In this document: positions 54,673-62,049 of the stretch, in pieces
How positions within the stretch are numbered: position 1 is the stretch's first letter
Layout of the letters: the number at the start of each line of letters is the position of its first letter
Source: Flavobacterium solisilvae
Lineage (GTDB): Bacteria; Bacteroidota; Bacteroidia; Flavobacteriales; Flavobacteriaceae
DNA: 64,000 nt
NCBI RefSeq assembly: GCF_012911605.1
Contig: NZ_JAAMPT010000201.1
Coordinates: 29,843-93,842, forward strand
Direction: 5' to 3'
The notes under the pieces: generated by a model
What the model was told of the DNA's origin: nothing
Databases searched by the model: none
Seen by the model: the letters and a program-made list of their open reading frames with translations, nothing else
Program-made: the position numbers and the translations under genes

Positions 54673-55950
54673 ATGGAAGCACCACTTGCAGAACGCATCA
54701 GACCGCAACGGTTGGAAGATTATATTAGTCAGCTACATTTAGTTGGCGAAAATGGTTCGTTAACCCAACAGATTTCGAGAGGAATTATTCCGTCGATGAT
54801 TTTTTGGGGTTCGCCCGGAACGGGAAAAACGACTTTGGCACAGATTATTGCGAACCAAAGTAATCGTCCGTTTTATGAGTTGAGTGCCATAAATAGTGGT
54901 GTAAAAGACATTCGCGATGTGATTGAAAAAGCCAAACAAAGTGGCGGATTATTCACGGCAAAAAACCCGATTTTGTTTATTGATGAGATTCATCGTTTTA
55001 GTAAATCGCAACAAGATTCGCTTCTTGCGGCGGTAGAAAAAGGCTGGGTTACTTTGATTGGTGCTACGACCGAAAATCCGAGTTTTGAGGTTATTCCGGC
55101 GTTATTGTCACGTTGTCAGGTGTATGTTTTAAATCCGTTTTCCAAAGATGATTTATTGGCTTTGCTAAACCGAGCAATGAAAATTGACACGGTTTTGGCG
55201 ACAAAAAAAATAGAAATCGAAGAATCGGAAGCGTTGTTGCGACTTTCTGGTGGCGATGGACGCAAACTATTAAATATTTTTGAACTGGTCGTAAACGCCA
55301 GCGCTGAAGACGAAATTTTGATCACCAATCAAAAAGTATTGGATTTGGTTCAGCAAAATACCGTTTTATATGATAAAACAGGCGAACAACATTATGATAT
55401 TGTTTCGGCATTTATCAAATCTATACGTGGTAGTGATCCAAATGGTGCAGTTTATTGGTTAGCACGAATGATTGAAGGTGGTGAAGATGTAAAATTCATC
55501 GCGCGACGAATGTTAATTTTGTCCAGCGAAGATATTGGCAATGCTAATCCAACCGCTTTTATTATGGCAAATAATACGTTTCAAGCGGTTTCGACTATTG
55601 GAAATCCTGAAAGTAGAATTATTTTGAGCCAATGTGCTATTTATTTAGCAACTTCGCCTAAAAGTAATGCAAGTTATATGGCAATTGGCGAAGCACAAGC
55701 TGTTGTAAAACAAACCGGAGATTTATCGGTTCCGATTCATCTTAGAAATGCACCAACGAAGTTGATGAAAGAGTTAGGCTATGGCGAAGAATACCAATAC
55801 TCGCATAATTACCCAAATAATTTTTCGGAACAAGAATATTTACCCGACGAACTCAAACAAACGGCTTTCTACAAACCGGGAAATAATGCTCGCGAAAATG
55901 AGTTGCGTACTTTCTTGAAAAATCGCTGGAAGGATAAGTATGGGTATTAA
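54673..55950 (+). CDS. rarA: Replication-associated recombination protein A (AAA+ ATPase)
   Basis: 425 residues of the RarA/MgsA/WRNIP1 family, which acts at stalled replication forks. N-terminal [21 protein letters not shown] is family-typical. Walker A GSPGTGKT is at 46-53, Walker B FIDEIHRF has Asp104 and Glu105, and sensor 1 is GATTENPSF. The C-terminal tetramerisation domain ([32 protein letters not shown] onward) is complete. The length matches the family. Confidence 0.96.
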   Translation: MEAPLAERIRPQRLEDYISQLHLVGENGSLTQQISRGIIPSMIFWGSPGTGKTTLAQIIANQSNRPFYELSAINSGVKDIRDVIEKAKQSGGLFTAKNPILFIDEIHRFSKSQQDSLLAAVEKGWVTLIGATTENPSFEVIPALLSRCQVYVLNPFSKDDLLALLNRAMKIDTVLATKKIEIEESEALLRLSGGDGRKLLNIFELVVNASAEDEILITNQKVLDLVQQNTVLYDKTGEQHYDIVSAFIKSIRGSDPNGAVYWLARMIEGGEDVKFIARRMLILSSEDIGNANPTAFIMANNTFQAVSTIGNPESRIILSQCAIYLATSPKSNASYMAIGEAQAVVKQTGDLSVPIHLRNAPTKLMKELGYGEEYQYSHNYPNNFSEQEYLPDELKQTAFYKPGNNARENELRTFLKNRWKDKYGY

Positions 55951-56012
55951 CAATTGCAACTTCAAAAATCAAATTCAACTTCAAGTTCAAAAATCAATTT
56001 TAACTAAGTCGT
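55951..56012. repeat. Degenerate low-complexity tract (AACTTCAAAAATCAA)
   Basis: Two imperfect copies of a roughly 24-bp word (TTCAAAAATCAAATTCAACTT, then TTCAAAAATCAATTTTAACT) fill the spacer between the convergent rarA and 56041 genes. Confidence 0.5.
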
Positions 56013-56040
56013 GAGTTGAAATTTATTATTTTTCTGAAAA

Positions 56041-56775
56041 CTAAAACCTAATATTTATGGGTTCTGAAACTAATTTTCCATCAACGTAGTTTTCAAAAAA
56101 CCATTTTCCATTTTTGGTAATTACGACACCTTTTTCGTCACCTCTAACTCCGATGAAAACATTGTTCTGTGATGTTTTAAACAATCGCATGATTACTCGT
56201 GGTTCGCTGTTTACAATTTGAAAACCATTAGCAATGGGTTGTGCAAAAAAGAAAACTTCTGGATTTTCAGGATTGGTTTCAAGACTATAAATTTTGCTTT
56301 CTTGCTTTGGTTCTGGTTTTTCTTCTGGGTTAGAAGCTAGTTCATTTCCGCCGTTGTATTTATAATTTAAGGTCTCAAATGATTGTGCAGCTTCGCGAAA
56401 TGATTGTGTATAGGCTTTTGCAAAATCTTTTTCTTTGCTTTTTCCGACAGCTGTTTCATAAACAACTTTGTCTTTACAATCCTTTAAAATAATTTTAAGT
56501 TTGGTTGTCAAAAGTGCTTTATCTTCGATAACATCTGCAAAAAGTGCTTTACATCGGTTATTAGCGATTTCAGTTGGCAATGCTTCATCCATCATAAAAA
56601 CTTCAAAACCATATTTTTGAAATAACATTTTCGTTAAACTATTCATGTTATACTTATTGGGTTCTTTTAAAAAATCGAATTTTGATGGAACAACTACATA
56701 TTTATAGTCATTGACACTTTGCGCAATAGTTGTACTGAAAACAAAGAAGGCAATCAATAAAAGGTATTTTTTCAT
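56041..56775 (-). CDS. Secreted protein of unknown function (244 aa)
   Basis: I do not recognise a family. A signal peptide (1-18, ending TIAQS) is followed by a region (about 20-135) with YKYVVVPSKFDFLKEPNKYN and LKIILKDCKDKVVYETAVGKS, which has the look of small Bacteroidota periplasmic or outer-membrane-linked proteins. A Glu/Pro-rich linker (about 150-162, NPEEKPEPKQES) leads to a C-terminal beta-rich domain. It is 2 bp after yjjG, so it is in the radC-yjjG operon. Confidence 0.75.
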   Translation of the reverse strand: MKKYLLLIAFFVFSTTIAQSVNDYKYVVVPSKFDFLKEPNKYNMNSLTKMLFQKYGFEVFMMDEALPTEIANNRCKALFADVIEDKALLTTKLKIILKDCKDKVVYETAVGKSKEKDFAKAYTQSFREAAQSFETLNYKYNGGNELASNPEEKPEPKQESKIYSLETNPENPEVFFFAQPIANGFQIVNSEPRVIMRLFKTSQNNVFIGVRGDEKGVVITKNGKWFFENYVDGKLVSEPINIRF

Positions 56776-56777
56776 AA

Positions 56778-57461
56778 TTAAATTATTTTTTTTAGTTCTA
56801 AAAGATGGTTAATCTTCTCAACGTCATTTGAAATATTTGTATTTTTTTCGTCAAATAAAATTGCTCGCATTCCGAAATTGATTGCGCCTTGAACATCCGC
56901 TTCAATACAATCGCCAATCATAATCGAGTTTTCTTTATTTGTTTTAGCCAAAGATAAGGCAAATTCGAATATGTTTCGATGTGGTTTTTTTACTCCTGCC
57001 TTTTCTGAATTGGTTATGGTTTTAAAATAACTTTCTATTCCTGAATTTTTAAGCTTTCTAGTTTGAACCTCGGCAAAACCATTGGTTATGATATGCAAAT
57101 TGTATTTAGGAAACAAATATTCCAAAAGTTCTTTTGCCCCATCAAAAAGTAAATTATTGTCGGGTAAAAACTCAATATAATCAACTGAAATTTGGTCTAT
57201 TTCTTCATCTGAAATAGTATAATTCAAGATGTCAAATGTTTGTTTCAACCGTTGATAACGCAGTTCTTCGTGAGTAATTTTGTCAACCTGATACAATTTC
57301 CAACACGCTTGATTTATTGGTGCGTAAATTTCAACAAATTGGTTGGTATCAATCTTTGGATGATGGGTTTTAAAAATTTTATCAAATGCCAAAACAGAAT
57401 TTTTATCAAAATCCCAAAGCGTATGATCGAGGTCAAAAAATATATCGGTAATTGTATTCAT
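56778..57461 (-). CDS. yjjG: HAD-superfamily pyrimidine nucleotidase, YjjG type
   Basis: 227 residues. HAD motif I is FFDLDHTLWDF (nucleophile Asp10, acid Asp12), motif II Thr/Ser lies in HIITNGFAE, motif III Lys is in EKAGVKKPHRNIF, and motif IV acids are in MIGDCIEADVQGAINFGM. The cap domain type and the LWDFDKNS segment match the YjjG group, which removes non-canonical pyrimidine nucleotides such as 5-halo- or damaged dUMP/dTMP. It sits between radC (3 bp) and the unknown secreted protein gene (2 bp). Confidence 0.9.
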   Translation of the reverse strand: MNTITDIFFDLDHTLWDFDKNSVLAFDKIFKTHHPKIDTNQFVEIYAPINQACWKLYQVDKITHEELRYQRLKQTFDILNYTISDEEIDQISVDYIEFLPDNNLLFDGAKELLEYLFPKYNLHIITNGFAEVQTRKLKNSGIESYFKTITNSEKAGVKKPHRNIFEFALSLAKTNKENSIMIGDCIEADVQGAINFGMRAILFDEKNTNISNDVEKINHLLELKKII

Positions 57462-57464
57462 GTT

Positions 57465-58154
57465 TTAAAAAATTCCTTCGTCTTGAAAACTCAAATAACC
57501 TTTTTCAGTAATTATAATATGATCAAGCACTCGAATTTCGAGTTGTTCGCCAGCCAATTTTAGTTTTTGGGTAATTTCTTTATCCGCATTGCTAGCTTCC
57601 AATTTTCCTGATGGATGATTGTGTGTCAAAATGAGTGAAGTTGCATTTTGTTCCAAAGCCATTTTAAAAACCAAACGAATATCCACAACAGTTCCTGCAA
57701 TTCCGCCTTTGGAAAGCTGCGATTTATGTATAACTTTATTGGAATTATTGAGATACAAAACCCAAAATTCTTCGTGAGGTAATTCACCAATCAACGGCTG
57801 CATAATGTCGAAAACGGCTTTGCTGGATGAAATTTTCTTGAGTTCGACGGTTTCTTCTACTCTACGCCTTCTTCCTAATTCGAGTGCTGCAGCGATAGAA
57901 ATGGCTTTTGCTTCGCCTATTCCTTTAAATTCCATCAATTGTTTTAAGGATAATTTCCCCAAAGCATTCAGGTTGTTATCAACGCTTGCGAGAATTCTTT
58001 TGCTTAGTGAAACCGCACTTTCATTTCGACTTCCTGAACCAATTAAAATTGCAATCAACTCAGCATCACTCAATGCTTGTTTGCCTTTTAGCATTAGTTT
58101 TTCGCGTGGCTTATCGTCTTCTGCCCAATTTTTTATGGAGAAATTTTGTTCCAA
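57465..58154 (-). CDS. radC: RadC-family JAB/MPN-domain protein
   Basis: 229 residues. An N-terminal helix-hairpin-helix (FKGIGEAKA, about 76-84) precedes an MPN/JAMM metalloprotease-like domain with His178 and His180 in LTHNHPSG and Asp191. The family was named for DNA repair, but that role is disputed; a nuclease or peptidase function is possible. First gene of a three-gene operon with yjjG. Confidence 0.93.
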   Translation of the reverse strand: MEQNFSIKNWAEDDKPREKLMLKGKQALSDAELIAILIGSGSRNESAVSLSKRILASVDNNLNALGKLSLKQLMEFKGIGEAKAISIAAALELGRRRRVEETVELKKISSSKAVFDIMQPLIGELPHEEFWVLYLNNSNKVIHKSQLSKGGIAGTVVDIRLVFKMALEQNATSLILTHNHPSGKLEASNADKEITQKLKLAGEQLEIRVLDHIIITEKGYLSFQDEGIF

Positions 58155-58207
58155 ATTACTATACTAAAAATTAGATTATTACGTTCTGTAAATAAAAAGC
58201 TAAATAT

Positions 58208-58813
58208 ATGAAACGATTTTATTTTTTGCTAATTGGATTGGCGTTTTTTACGTGCAGTCAAAATCAGAAGGAAGTTAAAGCGATAGCTAATCCAAAAACA
58301 TTTGAAGAAAAGCTTTCCAATACTGCCATTTCCATCATTGATGAAAGTATCGTTTACACGCCAGATTATGTTTCGATAAAATATCCAAATGGTGATGTTC
58401 CTGCCAAAACTGGAGTTTGCAGCGATGTGGTTATTCGTGCTTATCGCAAACTTGGTATTGATTTGCAAAAAGAAGTTCACGAAGATATGAAAGCTAATTT
58501 CTCAAAATATCCAACCAAATGGGGTTTGAAAAAAACGGACACTAATATTGATCATCGTCGCGTTCCAAATTTGGAAGTTTTTTTTGAACGAAAAGGAAAA
58601 AAGTTACTTATTTCTAAAAATGCTTCAGATTATAAAACTGGCGAAATGGTTACTTGGATGATTGGCGGAAAATTACCCCACATTGGAATTGTTACTCATA
58701 AAAAATCTTCAAACGGAAATCCGATGATTGTTCACAATGTTGGTGGCGGACAAGTTGCAGAAGATTGTTTGTTTAGTTGGGAAATTGTTGGGCATTATTT
58801 GTTTAAGGAATAA
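58208..58813 (+). CDS. DUF1287-family lipoprotein
   Basis: 201 residues with a lipobox near residue 16 (FFTCS, Cys). The DUF1287 domain (about 35-200) shows IVYTPDYVSIKYPNGDVPA, TGVCSDVVIRAYRKLGIDLQ (conserved Cys) and LPHIGIVTHKK (conserved His). Such a Cys-His pair suggests an NlpC/P60-like cysteine hydrolase fold acting in the envelope; this is an inference. It is divergent from radC. Repeats begin 7 bp after its stop codon. Confidence 0.88.
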   Translation: MKRFYFLLIGLAFFTCSQNQKEVKAIANPKTFEEKLSNTAISIIDESIVYTPDYVSIKYPNGDVPAKTGVCSDVVIRAYRKLGIDLQKEVHEDMKANFSKYPTKWGLKKTDTNIDHRRVPNLEVFFERKGKKLLISKNASDYKTGEMVTWMIGGKLPHIGIVTHKKSSNGNPMIVHNVGGGQVAEDCLFSWEIVGHYLFKE

Positions 58814-58819
58814 CTTTAT

Positions 58820-58862
58820 CCTCAAACTTGTCATTTCGTTGGAATATCATAACACTATTTTT
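58820..58862 (+). repeat. Decayed remnant of a third repeat-nuclease unit
   Basis: 58820-58848 (CTCAAACTTGTCATTTCG...GGAATATC) matches the right end of the 150-bp repeat with several changes. 58847-58862 (CATAACACTATTTTT) matches the sequence just outside the nuclease start codon (CATAATCACTTTTTT). Together they look like a unit whose gene body was lost. Confidence 0.6.
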
Positions 58863-59012
58863 AGATTCCTACAGAATGACAAACTGTGTGTGAATGTATT
58901 CCTTAAAATATCATTGAGATTCCTACGGAATGACAAACGGTGATTGATATTGTTTTGAAATAACAAACTGTACTAAAAAACTAACCGCAAACTTGTCATT
59001 CCGTAGGAATCT
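58863..59012. repeat. 150-bp direct repeat R1 with inverted ends
   Basis: Starts AGATTCCTACAGAATGAC and ends GTCATTCCGTAGGAATCT, so its own termini are inverted repeats. An internal direct copy of ATTCCTACGGAATGACAAAC lies near 58919-58938. It aligns without gaps to 59338-59487, with about 13 differences in 150 bp. It ends one base before the nuclease stop codon. Confidence 0.92.
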
Positions 59013-59013
59013 T

Positions 59014-59331
59014 TTACTTAAAATGTTCGTTCCAAAATTCTATGTTTGGATTAATTTCCTTTATCAAATTCAACTTCTTTTCTCTTGAAAGATTTTTTAT
59101 TTCTTTTTCTCTTTCAATTGCTAATTGTATCCAAGTAAACTTTTCAAAATAAATCAGAAAATGTGCATTATATTTTGATGTAAAACTATTTGGATTTAGT
59201 TTACTTTCGTGTTGATGTAATCGGAGTTTTAAATTATTTGTTACACCAGTATATAAAACTGTTCTGTTTTTATTTGTCAATATGTAAACGTAAAAAGTAT
59301 AAATTCCTTCAGTGTATTCAATCATAATCAC
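59014..59331 (-). CDS. GIY-YIG nuclease of the small UPF0213-like type, repeat-associated
   Basis: 105 residues forming a single GIY-YIG domain. The two name-giving strands read YVYIL (14-18) and YTGVT (27-31). The catalytic-type Arg37, His41 and Glu (73 or 75, AIEREKEIK) and the late Asn94 (INPNIEFW) are present, so it looks active. There is no additional DNA-binding domain. The gene fills almost all of the 325 bp between two 150-bp direct repeats: its stop is 1 bp from R1 and its start 6 bp from R2. An in-frame ATG at 59325 is an alternative start. A mobile or selfish role with the repeats is inferred. Confidence 0.9.
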   Translation of the reverse strand: MIMIEYTEGIYTFYVYILTNKNRTVLYTGVTNNLKLRLHQHESKLNPNSFTSKYNAHFLIYFEKFTWIQLAIEREKEIKNLSREKKLNLIKEINPNIEFWNEHFK

Positions 59332-59337
59332 TTTTTT

Positions 59338-59487
59338 AGATTCCTACGGAATGACAAACTGTGTGTGAATGTATTGCTTGAAATATCGTTGAGATTCCTA
59401 CGGAATGACAAACAGTGCTTGAAATTGTTTCAGAATGACAAACTGTACTAAAAAACTAACCGCAAACTTGTCATTCCGTAGGTATCA
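59338..59487. repeat. 150-bp direct repeat R2 with inverted ends
   Basis: Starts AGATTCCTACGGAATGAC and ends TTGTCATTCCGTAGGTATC. It is about 91% identical to R1. Its last bases lie 5 bp from the mpl stop codon, so it may also serve as the mpl terminator. The nuclease promoter, if separate, must lie in this repeat. Confidence 0.92.
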
Positions 59488-59491
59488 AAAC

Positions 59492-60847
59492 CTACTTCAT
59501 CAACTCCTTCACCTCATCAAAATTCAATCCGCCATAATTTCCTGAACTCATTAATAGTAATGCTGAATTATCAAAATTTTGACTGAAAAGGAAATTCTTA
59601 AAATCGGCTGGATTAGTATAAATTATTAAATCTTCTCTTTGGAAGGATTGTGCAATTTGCTCGTAAGTTACTTCTTCTAATTGCTTAATTTTTACCGCAT
59701 CGGGTGAATAAAAAACCACGGCAACATCGGCAGCGTCAAGAGCATTTTGATATTCTTTCAGAAATTCGGCGTTCAAACTACTGTATGTGTGTAATTCTAA
59801 ACAAGCAATTAATTTTCTATCAGGATATTGATTTTTTACCGCTTTGGTCGTTGCCGAAACTTTGCTTGGTGAATGTGCAAAATCTTTATAAGCTACTTTT
59901 CCTTTTCCTTCGGCGATTTTTTCTAAACGTTTACTTGCGCCTTTAAAACTGGCTATGGCTTCGTAAAAATCGGCTTCGTCAACGCCCATATTTTGGCAAA
60001 TCCATTTGGCTCCAGCCAAATTATTTAGATTGTGCGCACCAAAAACTTCAATTGGCATTGCTCCTTCTGGAGTTTCTAATAATGTTGTTCCGTCTTCAAC
60101 AGTATATTCTGGTGTTTTATAAGGTAATCTTCTAATCGTATTTGTAGTTTCTTCGGCTACTTTTTTAACGGTTTCGTCTTCTTCATTATATACTAGAATT
60201 CCACCTTTAGTAATTTGATTTACAAAAATTTCAAATTGTTCCACATAATTATCAAACGTTGGAAACACATTAATATGATCCCAAGCAATTCCAGAAAGTA
60301 AAGCAATATTCGGTTGATACAAATGGAATTTTGGTCGTCTGTCGATTGGTGACGATAAATATTCATCGCCTTCAAGTACTATAAAATCGTTATTTTCGGT
60401 TAAATGAACCATCGTATCAAAACCTTCTAATTGTGCACCAACCATATAATCGACTTCAATATTATGATAATGCATCACGTGTAAAATCATAGATGTTATG
60501 GTCGTTTTCCCATGTGAACCACCAATAACCACTCGTGTTTTATTTTTGGATTGTTCGTATAAAAATTCGGGATACGAATAAATTTTCAATCCTAATTCTT
60601 TGGCTTTTAACAACTCTGGATTGTCTTCTTTGGCGTGCATTCCTAAAATGATTGCTTCAATGTCTTGAGTGATTTTTTCGGGAAACCAACCCATTTCTAA
60701 AGGCAATAAACCTTTTTTTTCCAAACGTGATTTTGATGGTTCAAAAATCGCGTCGTCACTTCCTGTAACTTGATATCCTTTGTTGTGTAGTGCTAATGCT
60801 AAATTGTGCATGGCTGCGCCGCCGATGGCTATGAAATGTGTACGCAT
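59492..60847 (-). CDS. mpl: UDP-MurNAc : L-Ala-gamma-D-Glu-meso-DAP ligase (Mpl)
   Basis: Recycles the murein tripeptide by joining it to UDP-MurNAc in the cytoplasm. From ATG 60847 (MRTHFIAIGGAAMHNLALAL) it has 451 residues; the upstream ATG at 60859 adds four residues that fall in the preceding palindrome. Mur-ligase motifs: ATP loop GGSHGKTTITSM (about 108-119), LEGDEYLSS, the NLNNLAGA segment of the central domain, and KDFAHSPSKVSATTKAV, a His-containing motif typical of Mpl. The DDAIFEPSKSRLEKKG start distinguishes it from MurC. Confidence 0.93.
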   Translation of the reverse strand: MRTHFIAIGGAAMHNLALALHNKGYQVTGSDDAIFEPSKSRLEKKGLLPLEMGWFPEKITQDIEAIILGMHAKEDNPELLKAKELGLKIYSYPEFLYEQSKNKTRVVIGGSHGKTTITSMILHVMHYHNIEVDYMVGAQLEGFDTMVHLTENNDFIVLEGDEYLSSPIDRRPKFHLYQPNIALLSGIAWDHINVFPTFDNYVEQFEIFVNQITKGGILVYNEEDETVKKVAEETTNTIRRLPYKTPEYTVEDGTTLLETPEGAMPIEVFGAHNLNNLAGAKWICQNMGVDEADFYEAIASFKGASKRLEKIAEGKGKVAYKDFAHSPSKVSATTKAVKNQYPDRKLIACLELHTYSSLNAEFLKEYQNALDAADVAVVFYSPDAVKIKQLEEVTYEQIAQSFQREDLIIYTNPADFKNFLFSQNFDNSALLLMSSGNYGGLNFDEVKELMK

Positions 60848-60869
60848 TTGAAATTCCAATTATTAAAAT

Positions 60870-60915
60870 CCCAAATCCCAAACATCTAAAGTTTTGGAAT
60901 TTGGAATTTGAGTTT
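60870..60915 (-). terminator. Palindromic terminator (AATTCCAAATTCC family)
   Basis: Plus-strand AAATCCCAAATCCCAAAC pairs, with wobbles, with GTTTTGGAATTTGGAATTT. It follows the TPR gene on the minus strand and shares its word with 20170-20213. Confidence 0.7.
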
Positions 60916-60917
60916 TG

Positions 60918-61610
60918 TTATTTATTATCGAATTGTTCTTTTAACTTCGTTGCTTTTGCTTTGTCTTTAATTTTGTTCAAATATAAATGATATAATTTTT
61001 GAAACGTAGTTTTTGAATTGCCAATTTCATGCGCTTTTAAATAATTAGTTTCGGCTTTTTTATAACGGTTGAAATATTCGTCGATGTAACCTTTAGAAAG
61101 ATGACCATCTACTTTTGACAACTCCATTAATTCATCGGAATATTTGAGGGCTTTTTTTTCGCTACCGCCAACAATTCCAGGCAATTCGATATAAAGCATT
61201 ACCAAAGCCCATCGCGTTTCGATGTGTTTTTTATCCAATTCTGCGGCTTTCAAAAAAGAATTTTCAATGTCGTCAATCATTCCGAGTGCTTTGAATTTAT
61301 TGACTGACTTGGCTTTCATTCCCATTGCTCCACCATATTTATACCAATAATTTGCCGTTTTTGGAAACTGATTTTTAAGAATAGAATATTGTTTTATGGC
61401 TTCGTCCCAGTCTTTTTCATGACCGGCAATATCGCCTAGATATTCAATAGTTTTATAATGATTGGGATTGGATTTTAAATGACTTTCAAAAAGTGTTTTG
61501 GCTTGTTGGTATTTTTCTTGAGCATAAAGTTTTTCAGCTTTTTCAAAGCTTGTTTGAGAAAAAACCAACACCGGAAACAAAAAGATTAGTAAAGCAATTG
61601 ATTTCATCAA
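60918..61610 (-). CDS. Secreted tetratricopeptide-repeat protein
   Basis: 230 residues. The signal peptide (1-19, ending VFSQ) is followed by TPR helices, e.g. FEKAEKLYAQEKYQQAKTLFESHL (about 22-45), HYKTIEYLGDIAGHEKDWDEAI (about 52-75) and ANYWYKYGGAMGMKA. It probably acts as a periplasmic scaffold. It lies 70 bp upstream of mpl, with a terminator palindrome between them. The start could be the second Met (61607). Confidence 0.87.
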   Translation of the reverse strand: MMKSIALLIFLFPVLVFSQTSFEKAEKLYAQEKYQQAKTLFESHLKSNPNHYKTIEYLGDIAGHEKDWDEAIKQYSILKNQFPKTANYWYKYGGAMGMKAKSVNKFKALGMIDDIENSFLKAAELDKKHIETRWALVMLYIELPGIVGGSEKKALKYSDELMELSKVDGHLSKGYIDEYFNRYKKAETNYLKAHEIGNSKTTFQKLYHLYLNKIKDKAKATKLKEQFDNK

Positions 61611-61628
61611 ACTCTCTTATATTTTAAA

Positions 61629-61636
61629 CAAATATA
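61629..61636 (-). promoter_or_regulatory. Candidate -7 element (TATATTTG) for the TPR gene
   Basis: Minus-strand consensus box 18 bp before the ATG at 61610; no TTG at -33. Confidence 0.35.
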
Positions 61637-61935
61637 AACAATTATGATTTTATGAATTAAAGTGCAGCTTACTTTTTTAAACTTCCAAAAAATAATTCCT
61701 TTATAAAACCTTCTTAAAACCTTTTCGACAAACTGCACAAAAAATCGAACAAAATCAACTAAAAATCAATTACTTATAAAAAACTATTTAAGCTATTCAA
61801 AAAAATAAAAAAATAAATAATTTATTTCCTACTTTTTTTATTAAAATTAAACTTTAATCGATATTTTTTAAACCTTAAGCGTGTTTAACAGAAAAAAAAC
61901 TGCTACTTTTTCATAAAAGTTAACAACTAAGTTCT

Positions 61936-61943
61936 TACATTTG
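61936..61943 (+). promoter_or_regulatory. Candidate -7 element (TACATTTG) for the giant repeat-protein gene
   Basis: TAnnTTTG box 106 bp before the ATG at 62050, in the 439-bp AT-rich spacer 61611-62049. No other feature was seen in that spacer. Confidence 0.4.
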
Positions 61944-62049
61944 TTGCATTACAATTTTTTGTACAATTCAAAACAAGCATTTTGTCGAATTTATTTGCTA
62001 TGTATCTGAATTTTTATACTATTCAATTAACTCGTTTTAGATTTGTTTA

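Noticed and set aside
58863..59487. Reading the nuclease locus as an ordinary insertion sequence
   Set aside because: No transposase is encoded and the flanking copies are 150-bp direct repeats, not short terminal repeats with target duplications; kept as a separate element type.
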